From NCBI GenBank assembly GCA_029990175.1, contig JARKIP010000038.1:29395501-29459500 (forward strand): a DNA stretch of 64,000 nt, read 5' to 3'. The position numbers and the translations under genes are program-made. The notes below the pieces were generated by a model. It saw only the letters and a program-made list of their open reading frames with translations, was not told where the DNA came from and did not search any database. Position 1 is the first letter of the stretch, and each line of letters starts with the position of its first letter. This DNA is from Petunia secreta (Eukaryota; Streptophyta; Magnoliopsida; Solanales; Solanaceae). This document shows, piece after piece, positions 34,332-44,079 of the stretch.

Positions 34332-34345
34332 TTCCCCCTTTTTGA
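34332..34345 (-). promoter_or_regulatory. Polypurine tract of the copia element
   Basis: The minus-strand sequence AAAAAGGGGGAATT lies immediately before the 3' LTR and is the plus-strand primer site. The rest of 34330-34800 is non-coding 3' region of the element. Confidence 0.8.
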
Positions 34346-34800
34346 TGATGACAAACAAATGTTGCCTAAGAACCTGAATAGACATACACCAGAAACAAAA
34401 AAACAGAAGTAACAGAACAATAACAACAGATGAGTTAGGTCACAAACACCCCAACATTCCTACTTCCCCCTTTTGGCATCATCGAAAAGATTCAAAGACC
34501 TGCAGGAACCTGTCAGTTTTATCTAGTCTAGAGCACAAGGCAACTCATCAGTGCCAAGAACACAGGCATATCAAAATAAGGGCCCAACAAGGAACCAAAT
34601 ACTTAAGCAAGAAACAGTCATAAACATAAGAAATTTAAAATCAACATCCAGAGTGTGACAGCAGCACACTCCATTAATAGTTACACAACCAAGTTTAAAT
34701 TGTCTTAATCATCCACCACATGCAATCAAAGGAGAGTAGGAAGGGGTAGAAATCAGGTAGAGTAGGAAGGGGTAGAGATAGGAGGACAGGACTGGAAGAA

Positions 34801-36939
34801 TCACAGCTGAAGGTTGAAGTGTTTGACGAGTGCCTCAAGTTGCTTCGTATTTTTGGCCCTCTCCATCACCAGCTCGGCCTCATACTTGTGGCAGTCAATC
34901 TTTAGACGATCAATTTCTTGATCCTTCACCTTCAACTGTCTGTGCAGCTCTGCATTTTCTTCATTAACTTCAAGAACCATTTTCTCCAGTTCCTGCACAG
35001 CACCAATGGCCTCATCAGGTCTATATTCTTCACTGTCCTCTGACTGCTCCTGCTTTACCTGCATTGGCCTTTTGGAAGCCCTGCTTTCTTGGAAGAAGTC
35101 ACAGTTTTTAAGCACATTAACCCCAAACCTCTGATGGATGGTAGGCTTCTTCCCTGCTTCTAAAGGCACTCCAAAATACTCAAGAATCTGATGGATGATA
35201 TAGGAATGCACAAGAGAGTGTGGCTTCTGATCAGTATCACAGATTCTCTTTATGTGCCTAATAATGAGCCCAGGCAAATTAATTTTCACCCCTCTGTCCA
35301 TCAGATCCAAATATGTCAAGTCAAGAGCACTAGCCTCACAATTTCTTTCACCCCTAGGCAGAAGAAACCTATGCACAAATTCAAATAACAGCTGATGAGC
35401 AGGCTCCATCTCCTTCTTCTCAACCTTCCTCTCCTTCCTTAATCTGGGTTTCCCTGAAAACTTTCTAACAACATCTAAGGGAGTGACTCTATCAGTTCTT
35501 TTTGGCCATTTTAGCTTAACATACTTGCAATAACCTTCTGCAGGTACATCCAGAATCACTCCCAATTCAGGTCTCCCAAACTCAATTTCCACACTTCTTA
35601 CAGTAGTAAACACCCTCCTGGCTACTACCCTACAATTTGTGTAGAATTCTCTAACTTCATCCACAAACAGCTTCCTGTCCTTTTTGGCAAACAGACTCAG
35701 CCAACCCTGATCTCCTATCATTATCAACAAGGATTTCATATGAAACTCCTTTTCATCATCCAGAATACTGCCTGGCAGCACCTGATGTCTAGAGAAGAAG
35801 GCCTCCCTATCCACTTCTTTTCTTTTCTTCTTATTCTCCATCTCACTGTCAGTGTCAGAATCACTGGGTTCCACATAGCTCCCAGCCTCACTCTCCTGCT
35901 CTTCTTCACCAGCTTTCTTCTCCTCTTCTTCTTCCTTCTTCTTTTCTTCCCTTACTTTCACATTTGTTACTGTCCTTCCCAGCTTTTCGACCCTTTCCAT
36001 CTGCAACTTCAATGCAGACCTGGTGCCAACTCTTCTAACAACAGGCTCACTAGCCTCTGTATCACCTCCTTCTTCACTGTCTTCATCTACCAATCTAGAT
36101 TTTAACACTGGCTTCCCATCTTTCACCAACCTTCTTCTTTTTTCAGGCTCTACTCTCTTTTCTTTTACAAACATCACCTCATCTTCTTCTTCCTCACCAG
36201 TCATCTTCTCATCTTCTGCCCCAAATTTCCTTTTTCTTTTTAATTTTTCTACTTCCTTGTCACTCTCTTGCTTTTCTACAACAACTTTCTTGTTTCCTTC
36301 CTCATCAGATTCTGTCCAGCTAAATTCTGCATCATCAGCCTTAGTAGGTTTTGAACAAGCAACAGGCTCTTGTCCCAAACCCTCTAAAGCTTCAGCAGTA
36401 GCAGGTCCTCCACACTCCGGACCTTTAGGCACAGAATCCTCCACACACTCGACAATTCCACTTACATCTCTACTTGACTCAACTGCATCTTTTCTCAGAG
36501 TTTCAACATTATCTGGTTCTCTAAACTGTTCTTCGATTCTTTCTCCTACATTTAACTTGTCTCTAGACTCACCATCTACAGAGCCCTGCACATCCACCCT
36601 AAGTTCATTCTTTTCACTATCTTGTTCCCCCTCACATGAATTCCCCCTATCTATTTTGTCTCTTTGCTCATCACCCATTATTTTATCTAGTTCAGCGACT
36701 AGGGTTTCAGATTCTACAATACCAGGACTGGTTATGTTGACTGGACCAACAGGAGTAGATGAAATAGGGTCCGGAATTACCTCATGCAATGATTGAGATG
36801 AACTTTGTGTAGTGGGTGTCGAGAGAACAGCTCTTGACCTTAACTTCTTTGCAAGTTTATTGTCCCCCTTTTTGAGGAATTTGATGCGAGCCCTTGCGAT
36901 TCTTTCTGCTAGAGTGGATGGAGGTGGTCTTTCAGACAT
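34801..36939 (-). CDS. Third ORF of the copia element, 712 residues
   Basis: This single open frame starts MSERPPPSTLAERIARARI. The first half is acidic, Glu/Lys/Ser-rich low-complexity sequence. Residues of about 390-620 form a folded domain (FFSRHQVLPGS, EFHMKSLLIMIGDQGW, VDEVREFYTN, VPAEGYCKYVKLKWP, LTYLDLMDRGVKINLPGLIIRHI) that looks like the plant family called putative plant transposon protein. The C-terminal 70 residues are a heptad-rich coiled coil. No signal peptide or membrane span is visible, so although it occupies the place where Sireviruses carry an envelope-like gene, nothing here looks like an envelope protein. It begins about 640 bases after the pol stop and would need a spliced or separate transcript. 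Function unknown. Confidence 0.75.
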   Translation of the reverse strand: MSERPPPSTLAERIARARIKFLKKGDNKLAKKLRSRAVLSTPTTQSSSQSLHEVIPDPISSTPVGPVNITSPGIVESETLVAELDKIMGDEQRDKIDRGNSCEGEQDSEKNELRVDVQGSVDGESRDKLNVGERIEEQFREPDNVETLRKDAVESSRDVSGIVECVEDSVPKGPECGGPATAEALEGLGQEPVACSKPTKADDAEFSWTESDEEGNKKVVVEKQESDKEVEKLKRKRKFGAEDEKMTGEEEEDEVMFVKEKRVEPEKRRRLVKDGKPVLKSRLVDEDSEEGGDTEASEPVVRRVGTRSALKLQMERVEKLGRTVTNVKVREEKKKEEEEEKKAGEEEQESEAGSYVEPSDSDTDSEMENKKKRKEVDREAFFSRHQVLPGSILDDEKEFHMKSLLIMIGDQGWLSLFAKKDRKLFVDEVREFYTNCRVVARRVFTTVRSVEIEFGRPELGVILDVPAEGYCKYVKLKWPKRTDRVTPLDVVRKFSGKPRLRKERKVEKKEMEPAHQLLFEFVHRFLLPRGERNCEASALDLTYLDLMDRGVKINLPGLIIRHIKRICDTDQKPHSLVHSYIIHQILEYFGVPLEAGKKPTIHQRFGVNVLKNCDFFQESRASKRPMQVKQEQSEDSEEYRPDEAIGAVQELEKMVLEVNEENAELHRQLKVKDQEIDRLKIDCHKYEAELVMERAKNTKQLEALVKHFNLQL

Positions 36940-37577
36940 CTTGAAGGATTTTGTGAAAGCTTTCTGAGTTTGTTGGAAGGTTTACTGTTTTAGGGCTTGA
37001 GAGAGTTTCGATGTTCAAACGGAAGAGTTTGGTGAGTTGTGAGAGATTGAAGGAGAGTTATGGAAAGAGAAGGGTTTTGTGATGTGACAATAACTAGGGA
37101 AGGCAAGAAGTAATGAGTAAAATGAGAAGCAGCTTTTTGAACTTTTTGAGAACCGGGAAGAGATTTGACGGTTATGAACTTAATTAAATAAGCCCTTTTC
37201 AAGTAGTGGGGTCCAAGCAAATTAACAAGAGTTCTATCCAAAAAAAAAAAAGGAATGTGTTCCTATAATTTAGGACGGTTATGAGAATATGGAGAATCTC
37301 TCATGACGCACGTATAATTGACAATTTTAGTGTTAGTTGTGAATACTATCAAACAGAGCAGGTTGACTGTACCTGGACACGATTCCTCATGTTCAGACTG
37401 GTTCCTTCTCAATACATAGTAGGTTCTTCATGGGAACACATTATTTGTACCTAGTGCTCAAAACAACTAAACGAGTGTACTTATTCAAGTACAAATTTAG
37501 CCCAGATATTAATGACACGTTTCTAACAGATACTTTTACTACTAAACTAGCCAATCACAAGGGGATTACCTGCTGGG
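36940..37577 (-). other. Gap between copia pol and third ORF
   Basis: About 640 AT-rich bases with no open frame. It includes a run of A residues near 37240-37252. It may hold a splice acceptor or promoter for the third ORF, but I cannot single one out. Confidence 0.4.
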
Positions 37578-40500
37578 TCATCCGTGTATTTTGGTCATCC
37601 CTAACTCCAACCTGTTCCTCTCGAACTGCACCTTGTTCAAAGCTTTGGTAAATATGTCAGCAATTTGATCTTCAGTCCTGCATGAATTCATAGTAATTAG
37701 ACCCTTTTCTACATTGTCTCTCAAGAAATGATGTCTAATATCAATGTGCTTGGTCCTTTTGTGTTGGACTGGGTTCTTGGCAATATTCACAGCACTAGTG
37801 TTGTCACAGAAAATTGGCACAGCACCACACTTGATACCAAAATCCTCCAGTTGCTGCTTGATCCATAGCAATTGTGAACAGCATGAAGCAGCTGCCACAT
37901 ACTCAGCTTCAGCAGTTGACAAGGCAACAGAGTTTTGTTTCTTCGTAGCCCATGATACCAAGCAGGGACCTAAAAAATGTGCCATCCCTGAAGTGCTTTT
38001 CCTATCAACCAAATGACCTGCATAATCTGCATCAGCAAAACCAATTAGTTCAAAAGTTCCTCCTCTGGGATACCAAAGGCATAAATCCTGAGTTCCTTTC
38101 AAGTATCTCAGGATTCTCTTCACAGCTGTCAAGTGTGATTCCTTAGGTTTTGACTGAAATCTAGCACACAGTCCCACGCTGTATACTATGTCAGGCCGAC
38201 TTGCTGTGAGATAAAGAAGTGAGCCAATGATTCCTCTATACTTCGTCTCATTTGTCGAAGGACCAAGTTCATCCATATCCAGCTTTGTTCCAGGAGCAAT
38301 AGGAGTAGTCATCTCCTTTGCTCCTTCCATGTTAAATTTCTTCAGCAATTCCTTGACATATTTTTGCTGGTGAATCATAGTTCCTTCCGGTGTCTGCTTT
38401 ATCTGCAACCCAAGGAAGAAATTCAATTCACCCATCATGCTCATCTCAAACTCACTTCCCATCAAGTCAGCAAATCCCTTGCTCAGCTCTTCATCAGTGG
38501 CTCCAAAGATGATATCGTCGACATACACTTGAACTACCAGTAAATCCTTTCCTTGCTTCTTGAGAAATAGTGTGTTGTCAATTTTACCTCTTGAAAAACC
38601 ATTTTTCATCAAGAATCCTGAGAGTCTTTCATACCAGGCTCTAGGAGCTTGCTTCAAACCATATAAAGCCTTGTCCAGTTTGTACACATGATCAGGGAAT
38701 TCATTACTCACAAAACCTGGAGGCTGCACCACATAAACTTCTTCATTCAGATACCCATTCAAGAAGGCACTCTTTACATCCATCTGATACAGTGTGAATT
38801 CCATGTATGTAGCAAAAGCAATCAGCATTCTAATGGCTTCCATTCGTGCTACTGGTGCAAAGGTTTCATCATAGTCTATTCCTTCTTCCTGACTGTACCC
38901 TTGAACAACCAACCTTGCCTTATTTCTTGTAACTATGCCATGTTCATCCAGCTTATTTCTGAACACCCATTTAGTTCCAATTATGGATCTGTCCTTCGGC
39001 TTAGGAACCAGGTGCCACACCTTGCTTCTTTCAAATTGATGAAGTTCCTCCTGCATAGCCATAATCCAGTCTGGATCTTCTAGAGCTTCTTTTACATTCT
39101 TTGGTTCCAAAGAGGAGAGGAAGGCAAAGAATGCACAGAAGTTCTTTAATGCTGACCTGGTCATAATTCCTGTATCCAGTTCAGATAGAACGTTCTCCAA
39201 GGGGTGAGAACTTTGATGTTTCCATGGCTTGATCTGAATCTGATTAGAAGAACTTGCAACATTGTCTTGGGTAGATTCTTCTTGACTTTCTTGATCTTCA
39301 GCTTCATCAGAAGTTCCCCCTGTCAGGTTGACTCCTTCATCTAATGTAACCGTATTCTCCTTTTCATCGGAGTCTTCCAATTCATCTTTGCTTTCTTCTC
39401 TCCTTAAGCCAATCACTTGATCATCTGCATCAGTTTCTCCTATTTCCTTATCTGATTCATCAAACACAACATGCATACTTTCTTCCACTACTTGTGTTCT
39501 TCTGTTGAGTACCTTGTATGCCTTACTTTGAGTAGAATATCCCAAGAATATTGCCTCATCACTCCTAGCATCAAATTTTCCCAAAGGTTCCTTGCCGTTA
39601 TTGTGAACGAAGCATTTGCAACCAAAAGGCCTAAGGTGGGCAATACTTGGCTTTCTACCCCTGAGTAGCTCATATGGAGTTTTGTCAAGGATTGCTCTGA
39701 TGGAACACCTATTCAGCAAGTAACATGCAGTGTTTACAGCTTCCGCCCAGAAGTTTCTTGCTAGTCCACTTGACAGTAACATGGTTCTAGCCATATCCTC
39801 CAATGACCTGTTCTTCCTCTCAACCACCCCGTTTTGTTGGGGAGTTCTTGGTGCAGAAAAGTTGTGATCTATGTTGTTCCTTGCACAGTACTCAGAAAAT
39901 TTTGAGTTTTCAAACTCAGTTCCATGATCAGATCGAATACTGATGAGTTCAAGACTTAACCTTTTCTGAACCACACCAGCCCAGTCTTTAAAACTCTCAA
40001 AAGCTTCATCCTTAGAGGCCAAGAACAAAGTCCATGTATACCTTGAGTAGTCGTCAACAATAACGAACACAAACCTTTTACCTCCTCTGCTCTTGACCCT
40101 CATAGGTCCACAAAGATCCATATGCACCAGCTCCAGTGGCTTCGATGTACTGACCACTTTCTTTGATTTGAACGACGTTCTCACATGCTTTCCCTTTACA
40201 CAGGCATCACACATTTTTATGTTTTCAAACTTCTTGCTTGGCAATCCACGAACCAGTTCCTTCGAGGCCAGCTTGTTTAATTGAGTGAGACTTGCATGAC
40301 CCAGTCTTTTATGCCACAGCTGAGAATCACTTTCTTGCACATTCAAGCATGTCAGATTGTTTTCAGGTAAGGACATCAGTGACGCCTTGTACACATTGTT
40401 CACCCTTTTTCCTTCCATCACCATTTCTCCACTCTGTAGGTTCTTCACGATGCACCCTACAGATGAGAAGCTCACTTCATTTCCTCTGTCGCATAGTTGA

Positions 40501-40748
40501 GAGATGCTTAGTAAATTGTGTCTAAGACCATCCACACAGTAAACATTTTCAATTGCATGCTCCAGAGATCTCCCAACCTTCCCAATGCCTACTATCTGAC
40601 CACTTTTTCCTCCTCCGAAGGCCACACTGCCTCCTTGAAATGCTGCGAGTGAGAGAAAATTTCTTCTATCTCCTGTCATATGCCTAGAACAACCGCTGTC
40701 AAGAATCCAGCTTGAGTTGTTCTCCCTCACTCCAGCCTGCAAAACAAA
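37578..40748 (-). CDS. Copia Pol: protease, integrase, reverse transcriptase, RNase H
   Basis: One uninterrupted frame of about 1055 codons. The protease is at the start (WILDSGCSRHMTGD, catalytic DSG). The GAG-pre-integrase zinc finger follows (HKRLGH...CDACVKGK), then the integrase core with D in VHMDLCGP, D in SDHGTEF and E in VVERKNR. Next comes copia-type RT (KWVFRNKLDEHG; YVDDIIFGAT near 38505-38530), and RNase H (DADYAGHLVDRKSTSG, STAEAEYVAA, HIDIRHHFLRD). It is in the same frame as the Gag ORF and separated from it by one TAA at 40749-40751. The first Met codon in the frame is well inside, so Pol is probably made as an extension of Gag. All catalytic residues look present, so this Pol could be active. 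Confidence 0.93.
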   Translation of the reverse strand, partial: FVLQAGVRENNSSWILDSGCSRHMTGDRRNFLSLAAFQGGSVAFGGGKSGQIVGIGKVGRSLEHAIENVYCVDGLRHNLLSISQLCDRGNEVSFSSVGCIVKNLQSGEMVMEGKRVNNVYKASLMSLPENNLTCLNVQESDSQLWHKRLGHASLTQLNKLASKELVRGLPSKKFENIKMCDACVKGKHVRTSFKSKKVVSTSKPLELVHMDLCGPMRVKSRGGKRFVFVIVDDYSRYTWTLFLASKDEAFESFKDWAGVVQKRLSLELISIRSDHGTEFENSKFSEYCARNNIDHNFSAPRTPQQNGVVERKNRSLEDMARTMLLSSGLARNFWAEAVNTACYLLNRCSIRAILDKTPYELLRGRKPSIAHLRPFGCKCFVHNNGKEPLGKFDARSDEAIFLGYSTQSKAYKVLNRRTQVVEESMHVVFDESDKEIGETDADDQVIGLRREESKDELEDSDEKENTVTLDEGVNLTGGTSDEAEDQESQEESTQDNVASSSNQIQIKPWKHQSSHPLENVLSELDTGIMTRSALKNFCAFFAFLSSLEPKNVKEALEDPDWIMAMQEELHQFERSKVWHLVPKPKDRSIIGTKWVFRNKLDEHGIVTRNKARLVVQGYSQEEGIDYDETFAPVARMEAIRMLIAFATYMEFTLYQMDVKSAFLNGYLNEEVYVVQPPGFVSNEFPDHVYKLDKALYGLKQAPRAWYERLSGFLMKNGFSRGKIDNTLFLKKQGKDLLVVQVYVDDIIFGATDEELSKGFADLMGSEFEMSMMGELNFFLGLQIKQTPEGTMIHQQKYVKELLKKFNMEGAKEMTTPIAPGTKLDMDELGPSTNETKYRGIIGSLLYLTASRPDIVYSVGLCARFQSKPKESHLTAVKRILRYLKGTQDLCLWYPRGGTFELIGFADADYAGHLVDRKSTSGMAHFLGPCLVSWATKKQNSVALSTAEAEYVAAASCCSQLLWIKQQLEDFGIKCGAVPIFCDNTSAVNIAKNPVQHKRTKHIDIRHHFLRDNVEKGLITMNSCRTEDQIADIFTKALNKVQFERNRLELGMTKIHG

Positions 40749-43063
40749 TTATAGGTTAGCCTTAGGAACCCAGACAAGCTTGGGTCCCTTCTTATGAGAG
40801 AATGGATAAATCAGATCTTGTTTGGCCCATTTGGGTAAAACACAATTTTTATTGGCCTTTGCCTTGCTAATGTTAACACACCTTTGTTTAGTATGACCAG
40901 TTTCACCACAGAAAGTGCATAACATGTTACAAGGTAATCCCACATATTTGCTTTTAGGATTATATGGAGGTAAGGGCTTCTTGAATCCTAATCCTTGTTT
41001 TCCTTTGTTTTGATTTTTAAGAACCCAATTTATTGCCTCAGAAGATTTATTCCATTTTTTTAGTCTGGTAAGTTCAAGTTTTGAGTTTTCAACCTTTTGA
41101 TTTAAAATCCTGTTTTTTTCAATTTCTTGATACAGAATTTTATTGGCTCTTTTCAACTCATCTTCCAGAAAGGTTTGAACTTCACTCATAACTTGCTTAC
41201 CATTCTTACTCTCTCTTAATTGATTACATTCCAACTCAAGCTCAGTAATCTTGGAGTTTGACACAAGAGTCTGTCCTTTCAAGATGGCATTAGTTTCTTC
41301 AAGTTCAATATTCTGTTCTAGGAGATTCTTGTGTTTAGTTCTAAGATCACCCAACTCTTCAGTTAATTTATCTTTTTCAAGCTTTTCTTTTTCATATCCT
41401 TCAATCAAGGTAGCTGTGATCAGGATTAAATTTTCAGAAGAGTATGTATGTAGAGTTTCCTTTAGATCAGATAGACATACCTCTGCTGCACAGCCAGCTT
41501 CCTCTCCATCAGTTGCCATGAGAGCGGAGTCCTTCTTGGTGTTGTCAGCTATGTACAACTCCTTCAGTTTCTTCCATATCTCCTTTGCTGATTTGCATTC
41601 CAGTATCTGTCCAACCACATCATCTGTAAGTCCTCTTCTTAGATAACCCTCAGCCTTGGAGTTTGCTTGTAGCCAGTCCAGATCTTGAGGATCTAGTTCT
41701 TCCACTTTCTTGGGTATCAGGACTCCATTTGCTGCTCTTTTCACTGGAACATGAGGTCCTCTTTTCACAATTAGCCACAGACTGTAATCAGTTACCTGCA
41801 AGAAATTTTTCATCTGTTTCTTCCAGTACTTGTAATGAGTCCCATTGAACATTGGTGGCTTTGATGGATCTCTTCCCCGTCTGATTTCTCGACGATTTTC
41901 TTCATCAGAACTGACGTCTGTCATCCCTACTAGTGCTAGTGGTGAGTCATCATCAGTTTCCTTCTCGTGATCAGACTCACTATCAGTTGGTCCCCATGTG
42001 GCATAGAAGGCTTCCTTCCTTTTCCTTCGTTCTGCTCTGAAGTTTGGAGGCCGTCTTGACCTTTTCTTGTCTGCATCAAAATCCTTTGTGGTTTCCCTTT
42101 CCTTTTCCTTAGCGGCTCTGTTCTTCATCCATTCTATTTCCCACATCGGGAAATCCATGACAGCATGATCCTTCTTGAAGCATTTGAAGCAACCAGAATA
42201 GTCAGGACTATCAACTATGTTCTTCCTGCTAGGGCTCTCCTTGTTCCCTCGTTTAAATCCTTTAAACCTACCCAGATTGAGTTTTTGTCTTAGAGCACTT
42301 ACCATTGCAGCTTCCACTGATTGAAGATCAACATATTCATCAGCTTCTTCTGTTGCTTCCAGTGCAAGGGTCTTTTCCTTCTTTGCTGCAGGTTTAGCCT
42401 TTGAGTCTTTCATCATCTCATGCGTCTTCAAACTTCCAACCAGTTCTTCAAGCTTAATGGATTTCAAGGGTTTTGATTCAATAATGGCTGTCATTTTTGG
42501 TTCCCAAGCTTCAGGCAACACATTTAGGATTTTGTCAACCATCTCTACTTCAGGTAATTCCATTTCCAACGATCACATTTCATTTGTGATCATGGTCAGT
42601 CTGGTCATCATATCCTGAATCGACTCCTTTCACCCATAGTAAACAACTCAAATTGTCTTTTCAACATTCTTCTTTTTGAGTCTTTTACTTCTGTGGTACC
42701 TTCGTGTGCAACCTGCAAGGCATCCCATATTTCCTTAGCCGTCTTATATGATGATACTCGATTGAACTCTTCTGGACCAAGACCACATATGACCAACCAC
42801 TTGGCCTTGTGGTTCTTTTCGATCATCTTATAATCCGTCTCATCAAACTCTTCTTTCAGCTTGGGTTCTTTTGTGGCAGTGGTTCCTTCACCAACTATTT
42901 TGGTGGGAATCAGATTTCCTTCAGAGACTATCAGCCAGAGTTGATAATCCTCAGCACATATGTAATTCTCCATCCTATTCTTCCACCATGCGTAGTATTG
43001 CCCATTAAACTGTAGGGGCCTCAGAACCGACTGTCCTTCAGTAATAGTAGGCGGTGCACTCAT
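40749..43063 (-). pseudogene. Copia Gag with two N-terminal heads, frameshifted
   Basis: Capsid protein. It starts MSAPPTITEGQSV at 43063. The first head (DUF4219/UBN2 type: LRPLQFNGQYYAWWKNRMENY, YQLWLIVSEGN, YKTAKEIWDALQ) runs to about 42620, where a small indel (42622-42634) shifts the frame, and a TGA follows at 42573-42575. From 42569 the frame is open to 40749. A worn zinc knuckle (CFKCFKKDHAVMDF) lies near 42170. A second head (PPMFNGTHYKYWKKQM, YSLWLIVKRGP, KSAKEIWKKLKELY) occupies about 41880-41510. A long coiled coil and a good zinc knuckle (CTFCGETGHTKQRC, near 40900) follow. The frameshift and stop mean this copy cannot make full Gag alone. Confidence 0.82.
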
Positions 43064-43099
43064 TCTGATCCTTCTCAAGGTGTTAGCCTTACAAGAGAA

Positions 43100-43118
43100 G
43101 ACCTGCTCTGATACCACT
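43100..43118 (-). promoter_or_regulatory. Primer-binding site of the copia element
   Basis: On the minus strand, directly after the 5' LTR, AGTGGTATCAGAGCAGG contains TGGTATCAGAGC, the usual complement of initiator tRNA-Met. Confidence 0.9.
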
Positions 43119-44022
43119 TGTTGTACTTTATGCACCTCCTAGAGACACTAGAAGGGGGGGTTGAATAGTGTCCTCCGATTTTCGTTGCACGAACCTTGTT
43201 CTTCTGTGGTAGAACAGGGTTCTTCAGTTCTCTTATATGCAGCCTTCTACTTTAGAATACACTTCAAAACATACACCAAGAACACAATGATTTTACGTGG
43301 AAAACTCCCTGCTCAAGGGAGAAAAACCACGACCCACACTCTGGGATTTTGAAACTGAATCCACTAACACAAGAGCAACGTTTTAGATTACAAACTCTGT
43401 AACCAAGGGGCTACACTCTAGACCCTAATCACTAATCAAAGCTACACTCTAGCTTTTCTAGTAATCACAAAATAGTTCACCTTAATACATATGCTTCTAA
43501 GATAAGCAAGTAGGTAAAATCAATGAAAGCTTAATACGATGACACCTTACAACTCGATGAACCTAGATAATAGAATCTAGACTCAATATCAGTGCATGCA
43601 ACTAAGTTGTCTTCTTCAGTTTTCTCACGTAGACAGTGTGATGAACGCCTCTGTATGCTCTCAACTCTCTATGTGTGAATAACTGATTTCGGCTGTCTCT
43701 TCTACTTCCTTTTATACGAGTCTTGCAACCCTAATTGAGTCCTACTGGGAATCCCCTTAATTATGGTAACCTGAGATTCACAGTAACTCTTTTCCATGTT
43801 GAAGTCTAACTCTTGTCCACACTTCAAAGTCACAGCCTGGACACCGCCTCTTTTAGTCTGACTAGGATATGTCTACAACCACGCGCCACTTCTCCTAGTT
43901 CCACAGGGATTTGCAACCCGTAATCTTTTCGATCCAGCGTGCCCTTCAACTCAAGGACTAGGTTCTTCACATGAACCTCAGTGTCCTTCCTGTTTGTCAT
44001 GCTTCAAAACCAGCTCTCAACA
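43119..44022 (-). repeat. 5' LTR of the Ty1/copia element
   Basis: 904 bases, TG...CA, 899 of which match the 3' LTR by my alignment. It is followed by TGGTG (44023-44027), the second half of the target duplication. Confidence 0.95.
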
Positions 44023-44067
44023 TGGTGATTGATGTGTTGACTTTGTTATCGAAGGTTTAGGGAAGAA

Positions 44068-44077
44068 TATATATATA
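44068..44077 (-). promoter_or_regulatory. Original TATA box of the kinase gene, now displaced
   Basis: TATATATATA on the minus strand, 46 bases from the copia insertion site. Without the element it would sit about 80 bases upstream of the kinase ATG at 33388, which is normal plant promoter spacing. The retrotransposon has moved it 10.6 kb away. Confidence 0.55.
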
Positions 44078-44079
44078 CC

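Larger units (their letters stand above)
33426..44022 (-). mobile_element. Young full-length Ty1/copia retrotransposon (Sirevirus-like)
   Basis: 10,597 bases with 904-base LTRs, TGGTG target duplications on both sides (33421-33425 and 44023-44027), a tRNA-Met primer site and a polypurine tract. The order on the minus strand is gag (43063-40749), pol (40748-37578), then a third ORF (36939-34801). A coiled-coil Gag and a third ORF before the 3' LTR are the layout of the SIRE/Maximus (Sirevirus) group, so I place it there with moderate certainty. It inserted into the 5' leader of the kinase gene in the same orientation. Confidence 0.93.

Noticed and set aside
35740..36796. Long + strand ORFs opposite the copia third ORF
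   Set aside because: These Ser/Phe/Leu-rich frames are shadows of the Glu/Lys/Asp-rich codons on the minus strand.
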